DNA from: Lentisphaerae bacterium WC36
Lineage (GTDB): Bacteria > Verrucomicrobiota > Lentisphaeria > Victivallales > SZUA-371
Direction: 5' to 3'
Assembly: GCA_020683205.1 (NCBI GenBank)
Contig: CP085689.1
Coordinates: 2,098,230 to 2,162,229 of the forward strand
Length of the DNA: 64,000 bases
Shown one piece after another: positions 40,395-49,548 of this stretch (its first letter is position 1; the number at the start of each line of letters is the position of its first letter). A program made the translations under genes and the position numbers. The notes beneath the pieces are model-generated. The model saw nothing but the letters and a program-made list of their open reading frames with translations. It was not told the origin of the DNA and did not search any database.

Positions 40395-40745
40395 ATGGAA
40401 CATTCACATATACACAAAACTCGCACAATCGCTATTATAGCCCAAGCGTCAGCGTTTACTGGATTATTCTCAGTTATTGGTATGGTTATTGGACCTTTAA
40501 TTGTTAAGATTGTCTGCCAACATAAACACCCTGAACTAAAAAGCTTCTTTGATGAATTGCTCAATTTTCAGCTTTCAATAATGATTTATTTATTAGTTGC
40601 AGCGGCGCTATATATAGTATTAATAGGAGTATTTTTATTGCCAGTTATTTTTATATCATGGTTAATTCTTAATGTCATTGGCTTAGTAAATATTACTAAC
40701 GGCAATTACACCTATCGTTATCCAATGATAATGAGATTTTTTTAA
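40395..40745 (+). CDS. DUF4870-type small membrane protein, third copy
   Basis: A 116-aa protein, closely similar to the preceding one: GMVIGPLIVKIVCQHKHPELKSFF, DELLNFQLSIMIYLL, YTYRYPMIMRFF. ACGGAGGATATC gives a good ribosome binding site. The N-terminus MEHSHIHKTR is His-rich. The two small copies probably arose by tandem duplication. The convergent gene on the other strand ends at the very next base, so no space is left for a terminator. Confidence 0.78.
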   Translation: MEHSHIHKTRTIAIIAQASAFTGLFSVIGMVIGPLIVKIVCQHKHPELKSFFDELLNFQLSIMIYLLVAAALYIVLIGVFLLPVIFISWLILNVIGLVNITNGNYTYRYPMIMRFF

Positions 40746-41339
40746 TTATTTCTCTTTACAACTTTTAAGCCGGCTCACAAGTGCAACCATTGCTGTCAAC
40801 GCTAATGCAATATGTAATCCTATCATAGCTCCACCAAAAATTGCAGGAAAAGTAATTTCATTGTGATAATCAGAAGTGTTAGGTTTATAATAAGCATTAT
40901 TCCCCTCAGGGCACGATATGCGTAATTGAACCGATTCAGTATACTTCCATGATTCATAATTTATGCGAGTTGCATAAAAATAACTGCTGCTTGCGATTGT
41001 ACAAATTATTGAAATAACGAAAAAATATTTGAACAGATTTTGTTTTTTAATAACCCAAGAGCATAATAATAAGTATCCCCTTGTAAAAAAATAAAAAATT
41101 ACAACTAGTCCAATTATATTAACAAAATTGGTCCATGAAGAATTAAATGGTAAACTCAAAGCACCAAAAATACGAAGAGGAATTATTGCGGGTAAAAATG
41201 AGGAAAACAAAATCATTGGGCTAGGAAAACAAAGTTGAATAGCAAATAGCATTATCCATAAAGTTACGGCTAAAGTAAAAGTTTTGTACTTAATCAAAAA
41301 AAGTTTTGGATCTGAAAAAAATTCCTTTAATAATTTCAT
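40746..41339 (-). CDS. Unknown membrane protein
   Basis: A 197-aa protein with about four helices: residues 17-38, 55-88 (two close segments), 100-120 and a C-terminal helix near 165-190 (GGAMIGLHIALALTAMVALVS). A periplasmic or cytosolic loop of about 45 residues lies before the last helix. Its stop directly abuts the stop of the DUF4870 gene on the opposite strand. I do not recognise the family. Confidence 0.55.
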   Translation of the reverse strand: MKLLKEFFSDPKLFLIKYKTFTLAVTLWIMLFAIQLCFPSPMILFSSFLPAIIPLRIFGALSLPFNSSWTNFVNIIGLVVIFYFFTRGYLLLCSWVIKKQNLFKYFFVISIICTIASSSYFYATRINYESWKYTESVQLRISCPEGNNAYYKPNTSDYHNEITFPAIFGGAMIGLHIALALTAMVALVSRLKSCKEK

Positions 41340-41496
41340 AAATTCACTCTCTATAACATATTATTCTTATTTAGCCTACAATAACTTTCATAATTTTTTG
41401 GGCTCAAGATACTCTAAGCTGATTATTTCTGATGATTTTTAACATCAGTAAATACGAATATTTGTCTCTATAATTAAATCTAAATTAGCACTCTTG

Positions 41497-42010
41497 TAAA
41501 TGCAAATAAAAAATATTTTTAGAAATACCCCCAAATTTTACAAAGCTAGTCTTAGCCAAGTTCAAAAAATTTTCACTTCCATTGATATGATTATGACCTT
41601 TGGCAAATTCATTTTTGCCATGCTTTTACTCGATAATGCTTTTAACAAGTCCATCGTAGGACTTAAAACCATCTACGTAAGCAGCTGAATTTTCGTTGAC
41701 TTTTTCTCTAATAATCAGTAAAACGTGTTTGCCGAACAATTTATGACGACTTGATTGGCGTTTTACTGATCCCCAAAACGAGCACCACGACCTTAACCCC
41801 ACGCACTAGACGAGCCCCGAAATAACTTTCGTCTATTTCAATTTCACCAGCATCAAAAGATTTTTTATTTTCGTAAAACCCAGCAATACGCTGTCTTGTA
41901 ACTTTCAAAATTCGGGTAACGCAAGGGCGACTCAACCCCATTAACTGAGCAATTTTATTGGTTTCATATCAAGCGAAAATAGCGAATAATTTCTCTGAAT
42001 TTAGTTTCAT
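41497..42010 (-). pseudogene. Remnant of an IS1595-family transposase
   Basis: Read on the minus strand from ATG 42010: MKLNSEKLFAIFA, an in-frame TGA, then YETNKIAQLMGLSRPCVTR, ILKVTRQRIAGFYENKKSF and DAGEIEIDESYFGARLVRG. The DDE-type catalytic motif EIDESYFGA is that of IS1595/ISSod11-like transposases. After a frameshift near 41800 it continues with NSAAYVDGFKSYDGLVKS, a TAA, then KNEFAKGHNHINGSENFLNL and FVKFGGISKNIF. This matches the DGW..YDGLV and NEFARG..HINGIE..W parts of the family. Two stops and a frameshift make it dead. Terminal inverted repeats were not located. Confidence 0.85.
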
Positions 42011-42096
42011 AAATTCTTGAACGCATCAGATACTTTACAGTAACTTAAGTGGTTGAATTTCCAAATTAAATTATCTTAAAATTATTTTAAAATTAA

Positions 42097-44016
42097 CTAA
42101 TTGTCATTATCAGTCATTGGCAAATAACGTTCAAAAATTTTACGAGCAATTGGAGCGCAAGTCGAACCACCAAAATGTCCACGTTCAACCAATACAACTA
42201 ATGAATAACGACGTCCTTTATATTCCCCAAAACAAGTAAACCACGTGTTCTTGTAACGCGCTCCACGAGGTCCTACCTCTGCCGACCCTGTTTTACCCCA
42301 TAATGTGATAATATCATTTTTTGCGTTTTTACCACTGCCATTGGGATCATTAACAACCTGATACATTCCTTCCTTGATATTATCAATATATTGGCTTTTA
42401 GCTTGCAATGTGCTATTAATATGTTTTTGAGCATTATAAACTTCAAGTCCATTTTTATCAACCATACGCTTAACTAAGTACGGACGGTAAACTTTTCCGC
42501 CATTAGCAATTGCCGCAGTGTACATCGCAACTTGCAATGGTGAAAGGTTTATAATTCCTTGTCCAATTGACAATAACCCTGAATCATAGGTTGTCCAACG
42601 TGGTTTTCTAGTTTTGCCATAAAAACCTTTATATTGGTACTTTCTAGAACCTCTGTTTATAATAGGTAGAATCTCAAGCCCTGTATCCTTACCAATTCCA
42701 GCAGAATCTAAAACACCCGATAACCCAGCTAAACCTAGCTGAGATCCTTGATCAACAAAGTAATCATTACAGGAAACTCGCAATGCATCAACCAAATCTA
42801 AATCACGATGTCCACCACGTTTCCATGCCATGCACCTTACCCGAGCACGACCAAAATAAGTATACCCATCACAATAAAATTGATGATTAGCAGCCACAGA
42901 ATGATTTTGCAAAGCCAATCCAATCAAGGGCTTAAAAACCGATCCAGGTTCATAACCAGCCAATACAGCTCGGTTGTTTAATGGAAAATTTTTATCATTA
43001 ATTAAAGCATTGTATTCAGCCTGAGTCCATCCACTAATATATTTATTGTTATCAAATGATGGGGTTGAGACCATCATAATAACGGCTCCCGTATCAACAT
43101 CAAGCATTACCGCCGCACCTGTATAACCTTTTTCACTCAATAAGTCATAGGCTATCGTCTGCGCCCGCGAGTCAAGAGTTAAATAAATATCATTACCATG
43201 AACTGGATTTTGTACATTTGCTAATTTTCGATTTGCATAACCAAAATTGTCAACTTCAAGGTAATACCCTCCTGGCTCACCACGTAAACCTGTCACCTCT
43301 ATTTTTTGGTTAGAAAATTTATCCTCAATTTCTAACACATCATAACGAAGTTCAAGACCTCGTTTACCCATCAAATCTGGTATATAATAAAAGAAATCTT
43401 TTTTATCATCAGCAGTTTGCCGTTCATTTTTTCTGGCATAACCAAGAATATGCGACGCCTTTTCTTTTAGTGGATAGACACGCTTATAATTAACATCAAT
43501 TTCAACCCCAGGAGTTAATGGACTTAGCTCAAAAATATTATCGCGCTCCTTATTTGTTAAATTGTGGAAAATAACAATCGGCACACCAGGATAAACTATC
43601 ATATGGTTTCGTAGCTTTTTATCAGTTATTTTTGATTTTCTGCCAATCAGTTTTTCAAATTTTTCAACTTCGCTCATTACATATTTTATACTTTTTGAAC
43701 GACTTGATTTACGCATCTCACTTAAATGAAAAACAAGATCAAAGTTAGTAATATTATCTGCCAAAATCATTTTATCAGATGAATAAATTAATCCACGCAA
43801 AGGTGGGATTCTTACCCTTCTAATTGATAAATTTTTTACTTTATTATTATATTCATTGTTCTGTCTGACTTGAATATTCCAAAGCATTATCATCAAAAAA
43901 AGGTAACATAAAATTATCATTACTCCAACAATAATTACTCTAATGATTAATGAATGAGGTTTTCCACCCTCTTCAAAAGTTTTCGAACTAGTCATATTTT
44001 TATCTAAGTCAATCAT
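42097..44016 (-). CDS. mrdA: Penicillin-binding protein 2 (elongasome transpeptidase)
   Basis: A 639-aa class B PBP: N-terminal helix (about 25-48), pedestal/dimerisation domain, and transpeptidase with S-x-x-K in AGYEPGSVFKPLIG, S-x-N in RVSCNDYFV and K-T-G in WGKTGSAEVGPRG. RVRIPPLRGLIYSSD near the N-terminus is the usual PBP2 start of the pedestal. It cross-links side-wall peptidoglycan with RodA and MreBCD. It starts on the base after the mreD stop. No rodA follows; a dead transposase lies downstream. Confidence 0.94.
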   Translation of the reverse strand: MIDLDKNMTSSKTFEEGGKPHSLIIRVIIVGVMIILCYLFLMIMLWNIQVRQNNEYNNKVKNLSIRRVRIPPLRGLIYSSDKMILADNITNFDLVFHLSEMRKSSRSKSIKYVMSEVEKFEKLIGRKSKITDKKLRNHMIVYPGVPIVIFHNLTNKERDNIFELSPLTPGVEIDVNYKRVYPLKEKASHILGYARKNERQTADDKKDFFYYIPDLMGKRGLELRYDVLEIEDKFSNQKIEVTGLRGEPGGYYLEVDNFGYANRKLANVQNPVHGNDIYLTLDSRAQTIAYDLLSEKGYTGAAVMLDVDTGAVIMMVSTPSFDNNKYISGWTQAEYNALINDKNFPLNNRAVLAGYEPGSVFKPLIGLALQNHSVAANHQFYCDGYTYFGRARVRCMAWKRGGHRDLDLVDALRVSCNDYFVDQGSQLGLAGLSGVLDSAGIGKDTGLEILPIINRGSRKYQYKGFYGKTRKPRWTTYDSGLLSIGQGIINLSPLQVAMYTAAIANGGKVYRPYLVKRMVDKNGLEVYNAQKHINSTLQAKSQYIDNIKEGMYQVVNDPNGSGKNAKNDIITLWGKTGSAEVGPRGARYKNTWFTCFGEYKGRRYSLVVLVERGHFGGSTCAPIARKIFERYLPMTDNDN

Positions 44017-44556
44017 TTACAGCTCCTTGCGCTTTTGAATATAATTAACTCTAGCTTGACTAAATGGTTCGATACTTAACGCATTTGCAAAAATATCCCC
44101 ATACTTTATTAACAGCGGCATCGCAATTAAGCACATAATGCTATTAATAATTAAATTTAACAATAAGTCTAAACTATAGGACCAACTCAACACTTGAATA
44201 TTTCTTCCTATAGCTAAAATATAACAAATCATAATAAAAAAATTGTTCAAGATCATTACCATCAAGGCATGAGGAAGAGCTCCATAAGAAAATTCCCCAT
44301 TAATTAACCATATAACCCCAATTATAGCTACAAACAATGCAAAAACAGTCCCTAAAGCATATGGATATAGTAGCAATTTATCAATCATAATGCCACTCAA
44401 ACACACCATTGGAAAAACAATAAAAGCATTTCGACTAACGACCAAATAAAAAATGACAACTGCACTAATTGGCAGAATAAAATTCGTATGACTTAAAAAA
44501 ACATCGCCAACTACTGAAAAAAATAGTAATATAAAAGTAAAAATAACAGCATTCAT
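44017..44556 (-). CDS. mreD: MreD, rod-shape membrane protein
   Basis: A 179-aa polytopic protein (about five to six helices, no strong motifs), identified mainly by its place between mreC and the PBP2 gene and by its size and hydrophobicity profile, which match MreD. AGGAGACTTTT precedes the start. It would link MreC and the cell-wall synthases. Confidence 0.8.
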   Translation of the reverse strand: MNAVIFTFILLFFSVVGDVFLSHTNFILPISAVVIFYLVVSRNAFIVFPMVCLSGIMIDKLLLYPYALGTVFALFVAIIGVIWLINGEFSYGALPHALMVMILNNFFIMICYILAIGRNIQVLSWSYSLDLLLNLIINSIMCLIAMPLLIKYGDIFANALSIEPFSQARVNYIQKRKEL

Positions 44557-44576
44557 TGTTTAAAAGTCTCCTATTT

Positions 44577-45425
44577 TTACTGACGGTTCAAAATTACCAC
44601 GAACTTAATTTTTTCTAACGGTGCATAGATTTGACACTCAATTTGTTCATAAGTTGTTTCATTTAGCGTACGTGAAACTCCAATATTGCTGGTCAATTCT
44701 CCAACCAAAATTCCCCCTGGAGTGAAACTACTTAATCCTGAAGTATAAACTAATTCACCCTTTTCAAAAATAGATTTTTTAGGCAAATAATTTACTAATG
44801 AAATGAATGATGATTGTTGACGATAGCCTTGAGTAATTACTCCTACAGCACCACTATTTGCTAATTTTACACTCAGCTTTGTTTGAGGACTTAAAATAGT
44901 CCTTACTACAGCAGTACGATTCGCTATCTCTGAAACACGACCAACTACAACAACTTTGTTTTCACCTTTAACTTCAGTCACAACAACTGCTAAAGCACCC
45001 AGTTTTATCCCATGAGCAGCTCCTTTATCAATTGAGAAAAACTCACTTCCAAACACAGGATTTTTAACATAAACCCCAGCGGTCACAGCACTAAATTGAC
45101 TAAATTTTTTCAGTTTAAGCAGTGAACGAAGCTGTTCGTTTTCACTTAATAACGATTCATTAATTGACTTTAAAACTAATAATTTGTGGTATTTTAACTG
45201 TAATTCAGTTAATTCTTGTGATAACTCACGACGGCTCTTGTATGACGAACTACGAATTGTTGCCTCTTCCTCAAAAAAGCCAAATCCGCTAATAGCCCAA
45301 TAGTAGAAATTACTAACCTTATAAGAAAAATTTTTAAATACACCAAAAAACAATAACAAACTAGACACTATAGCAATTAGCGTCACAATAGTAAATAAGC
45401 GTTTTGTTTTTCTAGTTAAGTGCAT
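44577..45425 (-). CDS. mreC: MreC, rod-shape protein
   Basis: A 282-aa protein with an N-terminal anchor (LFTIVTLIAIVSSLLLFFGVF), a coiled coil (about 62-105, ELSQELTELQLKYHKLLVLK) and the MreC beta domains, with AVTAGVYVKNP, FSIDKGAAHGIKLGALAVV and TSGLSSFTPGGILVGEL, the last being the strong family signature. It scaffolds the elongasome in the periplasm. First gene of mreC-mreD-pbp2. The split from mreB is noted there. Confidence 0.94.
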   Translation of the reverse strand: MHLTRKTKRLFTIVTLIAIVSSLLLFFGVFKNFSYKVSNFYYWAISGFGFFEEEATIRSSSYKSRRELSQELTELQLKYHKLLVLKSINESLLSENEQLRSLLKLKKFSQFSAVTAGVYVKNPVFGSEFFSIDKGAAHGIKLGALAVVVTEVKGENKVVVVGRVSEIANRTAVVRTILSPQTKLSVKLANSGAVGVITQGYRQQSSFISLVNYLPKKSIFEKGELVYTSGLSSFTPGGILVGELTSNIGVSRTLNETTYEQIECQIYAPLEKIKFVVILNRQ

Positions 45426-45485
45426 TCAAATTATTACCTCTTAGATAGCTAGTTAAAATTAAAATATAATTATAATAATTTTTAA

Positions 45486-45510
45486 GGAGCATTAAATTTT
45501 TCAATGCCCC
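45486..45510 (-). terminator. Possible terminator after the FabK/nitronate monooxygenase-like gene
   Basis: On the minus strand GGGGCATT .. AATGCTCC, 8-bp stem with one G-T pair, loop of 9, but followed only by TTAAAAATT, so the T-run is weak. It lies 19 bases past the stop. Confidence 0.4.
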
Positions 45511-45528
45511 ATAAAATTTTTTCAAAAA

Positions 45529-46554
45529 TTAAACAAATAAACCTTTTACACGTTCAATTTCTGAAGCAGCTTCTGCTGTCAAATCATCAAAAATCTTTGC
45601 AACAGGCTTAATATCATACATTAAACCAACTGACTGACCAGCCATTAATGAACCTTCATCAACATTACCGTCAATAGCAGCTTTACGCAATGCGCCCATC
45701 CAGAATTCTTCAACTTTAATTTGTGCATCCTCACGACCGATTTCGCCAGCACCCATTTGTTGCAATAAATCCAACTGCAATTTACCAAATTCGTCCATAC
45801 CCTTATTTTTTAGAGCACGAACTGCCACTACAGGTAATTTCGAATCGTATTGCGGCGTAGAAATCGCATCACGAGCATTAGCACGGATGAAAACATCTTT
45901 AAACTTATCATGTGCAATACACTCTTCTGCCATTACAAAACGTGTTCCCATTTGCACACCACTTGCACCCATCATTAATAACTGAGCCATCATTTCACCA
46001 CGTGCAATACCTCCAGCTACAAATACTGGAATTTTACCACGTACTTTTAATAATACTTGTTGTAAAAGTACCGTCAACGAAACATGACCAATATGTCCAC
46101 CTGCTTCCGAACCTTCTAGAATCAACGCATCAGCACCAAAACGAATCATACGATTTGCAATTGATTCTGTCGAAGCAAAACACATAACTTTTGCACCAGC
46201 TGCTTTAGCAGCTTCTACTTCATTTTTCTTTGGGAAACTACCTGCGAAAATAATCACTGGTACTTCTAACTCATTCAAAATTTTTAAATGCTCTTTATAA
46301 GCAGGAGCAATTGTAATTAAGTTAACACCAAATGGTTTATCAGTTAATGATTTTGTTTCTTCAACTTGAGCTTTCAAAATATCTGCTGGTGCATTTCCAC
46401 CTGCTAATGAAGCGAAACCACCTGCATTACATACTGCTGCAACTAATTTTGGCTCGCTTACCCATGTCATTGCCCCACAAATTACAGGATACTCACAACC
46501 AAGAAACTCTTGGCCTTGTTTCATTAACTTGTTTAAATCACTGTTGTTTGTCAT
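45529..46554 (-). CDS. NPD-family flavoprotein (FabK enoyl-ACP reductase or nitronate monooxygenase)
   Basis: A 341-aa FMN-dependent TIM barrel: YPVICGAMTWVSEPKLVAAVCNAGG at the start, the GSEAGGHIGHVS motif with the key His, PVFVAGGIARGEMMAQLLMMGASG and VQMGTRFVMAEEC. The family includes FabK, an NADH-dependent enoyl-ACP reductase, and class I nitronate monooxygenases. The EAGGHIG motif is shared by both, so the activity is not settled. AAAGGG precedes the ATG. No fatty-acid genes lie beside it. Confidence 0.88.
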   Translation of the reverse strand: MTNNSDLNKLMKQGQEFLGCEYPVICGAMTWVSEPKLVAAVCNAGGFASLAGGNAPADILKAQVEETKSLTDKPFGVNLITIAPAYKEHLKILNELEVPVIIFAGSFPKKNEVEAAKAAGAKVMCFASTESIANRMIRFGADALILEGSEAGGHIGHVSLTVLLQQVLLKVRGKIPVFVAGGIARGEMMAQLLMMGASGVQMGTRFVMAEECIAHDKFKDVFIRANARDAISTPQYDSKLPVVAVRALKNKGMDEFGKLQLDLLQQMGAGEIGREDAQIKVEEFWMGALRKAAIDGNVDEGSLMAGQSVGLMYDIKPVAKIFDDLTAEAASEIERVKGLFV

Positions 46555-46706
46555 AAAAAATCAACCCTTTATAGTTTTTTATTTATTATTTAGAAAATAT
46601 TAAAATATTCTCTATTTTCTCCACATATTAACCTTCTTAGAGAAATGTTTTCTGAACATTTTCAAAATCAACCTTGAAAAAATTCTTTCATTTATCAATC
46701 TATTCT

Positions 46707-48290
46707 TTACTTTTTGCGCATAATTTTTTCAGCGTCATCTAACAACTTCTTAACGCTAGATGATTCACTATTTACTGCATCAAAAAAATCTTGAGAATAA
46801 AATTCGTAATAATACAAATACCAAGGCGGAATTCGGTTATTTTCTACCTTCTTCAATAATTCATCAGTTTGTTTATCTTTTTTAATCAGAGCATTTAACT
46901 CTTTTTTAAACATTTTTACCAATGCTTCAAATTTTTCAGCACCATATTCTTGATAACTGTCATTTTGATTTATTTTTTTTAATTTCAGTACAAAATTTTT
47001 AATCAAATTATTATAGTAAAATGATGTTTTAAATTGTAACACAATTAACTGAGAAATTAAATCATCTAAAACAATAGTTATATTATTGATTTTATCAAGG
47101 TTATATAATAATTTTTCTAACTTTATTCTTGAATTTAGAACAATTATATCACTTGTTATTGGCATTTTATCATTAAAAAGCTCAACTCTAACATTAAAAA
47201 CATCTTTAAAAGCCCTTTTAATTTCATGGTAGTTATATGGATCTACATTGTTCACAAAGCTATCTTCAAGCAATTTATTAAACCATATATCAACCTCAGT
47301 GTGCTGGATAGTTAATGGTTGCTGGGCTAAATGAATTAATTTTTGTTGTTGGAATTCTTTCAAGATGCCCCGTCCAGTATAGTCAAACTTTTGCGATTTT
47401 AATATCGAATGCCTTTTAGCTTCGTCTGCAATAACACTAACCAAGGCGTTATATATGATCTTTGAATTAGACACATTACCATTTTGAATTCGAGTTAAAA
47501 TATTTTTCGTGATAATATCTTGTTTGCGAATTTTTTTATTTTTATTAATAGTATTAAGCAAAATATTACAAAATTCTGAATAAGCTTCATAGATTGCAGC
47601 ATAATCTTCATTTGGCACAGGATGATCTACAATTTGTTCAATTTTAACCTTACCATTACTATGAATTAACGAAGAAACAGCTATATAATTACGAAAAATT
47701 GTTGGATTAACCAATCGACCACGGTCATCTCTAATAACATTTTCACGATAAAAAAAACGTTGTTCCTTTTCCATCGCAGTAACAAGCCAATCTGGAACAT
47801 TTTTCAGTGCTGCCTCATTCAAAAAACAACCATATTTTGCCAACAAAAAAACTTTAAAAAGTAACTTACGCATTTTGGGGTTATTAAAGTCTTGAAACTT
47901 ATTACTCAGAAAAATTCTTACAACGTTTGTACTTGTAACTGTTAATTTAGCATACATTTTTTTATTATTACAAAAAGGCAAAAATACGATTTCTATTGGT
48001 TGCTGATACTCTTTTAAGTCTATAAATTTATCAACAATAGCATCGGTTACTTTGATTAATCGCACTAAATTTATACGATTATTGTCATTAATAATTTTTT
48101 CTGTTTTTTTCTTGGGAGTTGTATTTGCTGTAAAAACAATTGTTGATTTATTGATATAATATTGAGCAAATTCATTACCAATACGCAACTCAACCCCATT
48201 GAGTTTATCGACATCATATTGCTTCGCAAAAGAATTGAAACAACAACACTGTAAAAAAGCAACTATTAACAAAATTTTAAGTTTATTCAT
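46707..48290 (-). CDS. Unknown secreted protein
   Basis: A 527-aa protein with a signal peptide (MNKLKILLIVAFLQCCCFNSFA; the Cys run could also be read as a poor lipobox). The mature part is mainly alpha-helical and Lys/Asn-rich, with no repeats. The VPDWLVTAMEKEQRFF segment near residues 162-177 resembles the P-x-W-L-x-x-G stretch that follows the HExxH helix of peptidase MA-like proteins. The helix before it (MRKLLFKVFLLAKYG) lacks the two His, so if related it is inactive. I do not recognise it with confidence. Confidence 0.6.
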   Translation of the reverse strand: MNKLKILLIVAFLQCCCFNSFAKQYDVDKLNGVELRIGNEFAQYYINKSTIVFTANTTPKKKTEKIINDNNRINLVRLIKVTDAIVDKFIDLKEYQQPIEIVFLPFCNNKKMYAKLTVTSTNVVRIFLSNKFQDFNNPKMRKLLFKVFLLAKYGCFLNEAALKNVPDWLVTAMEKEQRFFYRENVIRDDRGRLVNPTIFRNYIAVSSLIHSNGKVKIEQIVDHPVPNEDYAAIYEAYSEFCNILLNTINKNKKIRKQDIITKNILTRIQNGNVSNSKIIYNALVSVIADEAKRHSILKSQKFDYTGRGILKEFQQQKLIHLAQQPLTIQHTEVDIWFNKLLEDSFVNNVDPYNYHEIKRAFKDVFNVRVELFNDKMPITSDIIVLNSRIKLEKLLYNLDKINNITIVLDDLISQLIVLQFKTSFYYNNLIKNFVLKLKKINQNDSYQEYGAEKFEALVKMFKKELNALIKKDKQTDELLKKVENNRIPPWYLYYYEFYSQDFFDAVNSESSSVKKLLDDAEKIMRKK

Positions 48291-48646
48291 TACGTTTTCC
48301 CGTCAAAGTTTTTTAAAGGAATACTACCAATATATCTAGTTTATAATTAAAAACAATTTTCACATCTACATTTTCCTAATATACATTCACAATATTACAA
48401 TTACCATTTTAGAGTAATTTTTTTCTTTTTTTTATTGCTAATTAAGTTAGAATAGTGTAGTGTAAGTTTTCAAAGGAAAATTCGTTCCTCCTGCTAAAAT
48501 ATTAAACCATCAAAGTAATTTATTTATTTTGTGATTATATAAGCACAAAGAAGAATTTCAATTTATGTAGAAAAATAATCCTAACATATGTGAAATTATC
48601 AATTACAGATAATTATCATTATCAATTAAAAATATAAAGTTAAATC
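48291..48646. other. 356-base divergent intergenic region
   Basis: AT-rich region between the secreted protein gene and thiD. No TPP riboswitch elements (no CTGAGA box) despite the thiamine gene downstream. No convincing promoter pair or hairpin; a TTGCTA at 48435-48440 lacks a well-spaced -10. Confidence 0.45.
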
Positions 48647-49501
48647 ATGATAGAAAGAAAATTTTACCCAACAGCCTTAACAATAGCTGGCAGTGATAGT
48701 GGCGGTGGAGCTGGAATCCAGGCAGATTTAAGAACATTTTCTGCATTTGGTGTATTTGGTTGTAGCGCGATAACTGCAATTACTGCACAAAACCCTCATA
48801 AAGTTGCCAAAGTAGAAGCCTTAAGCCCTGAAATGGTTGCGAGTCAAATTACGACAGTGACATCAGCAATTAATATTGATGCGGTTAAAGTTGGAATGCT
48901 AGCAAATTTGGAGATTGTTCAAGAGGTAAATAAACAATTAAAAGATAAATTCAAAAATTCTTCAAAAATTGTAATTGACCCTGTAATGATTTCAACTAGC
49001 AAAGTACAACTATTAAGTAATGATTGCATCGATTTTTTCTGCGAAGAATTTTTATATAATGCAAGTTGGTTAACGCCTAATATTTTTGAAGCTGAACGCT
49101 TAACTAATAGTAAAATTTCTTCAGAAAAAGATATGATAGAAGTTGCGAAATTCTGCGCCGATAAATGGCAATGCAGTTGTATAATTAAAGGTGGGCATAG
49201 CGTTATTGGTGACGATGAGCGCGTTAATGATATAATTTGTCATAATAATAAAATTTTAAAATTAGGTTCACCTTTTATTGATAATTGCGAAGCAACTCAT
49301 GGCACAGGATGCACATTTAGTTCAGCTATTGCAGCTGGATTAGCGCTTGATTTACCATGGAAAAAAACTTTAAAAGCAGCAAAAGACTTTGTTTTTGGTT
49401 CGATAGCTGATGCTGTACCAATTGGAGAAAACACTGAGGCCATGTATCCACCGCAAGATTCATTTAGTGAAGAGATTGATTTGAAGGCTGTAAAAAACTA
49501 A
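48647..49501 (+). CDS. thiD: ThiD, HMP/HMP-phosphate kinase
   Basis: A 284-aa ribokinase-fold enzyme: [22 protein letters not shown] at the start, [47 protein letters not shown] and the catalytic [18 protein letters not shown]. It phosphorylates hydroxymethylpyrimidine (phosphate) for thiamine. It stands apart from thiGH (11 kb away). It is followed after 47 bases by an amidase gene on the same strand. Confidence 0.95.
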   Translation: MIERKFYPTALTIAGSDSGGGAGIQADLRTFSAFGVFGCSAITAITAQNPHKVAKVEALSPEMVASQITTVTSAINIDAVKVGMLANLEIVQEVNKQLKDKFKNSSKIVIDPVMISTSKVQLLSNDCIDFFCEEFLYNASWLTPNIFEAERLTNSKISSEKDMIEVAKFCADKWQCSCIIKGGHSVIGDDERVNDIICHNNKILKLGSPFIDNCEATHGTGCTFSSAIAAGLALDLPWKKTLKAAKDFVFGSIADAVPIGENTEAMYPPQDSFSEEIDLKAVKN

Positions 49502-49548
49502 ACTTTGTTAGAAGTTTGTTAATATGAAAAAAGGGTAAAGGAAAAACG

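Noticed and set aside
41500..41688. Open frame on the plus strand of 62 codons
   Set aside because: It lies antisense to the IS1595 transposase remnant, whose minus-strand translation matches the family, so the plus frame is a shadow.
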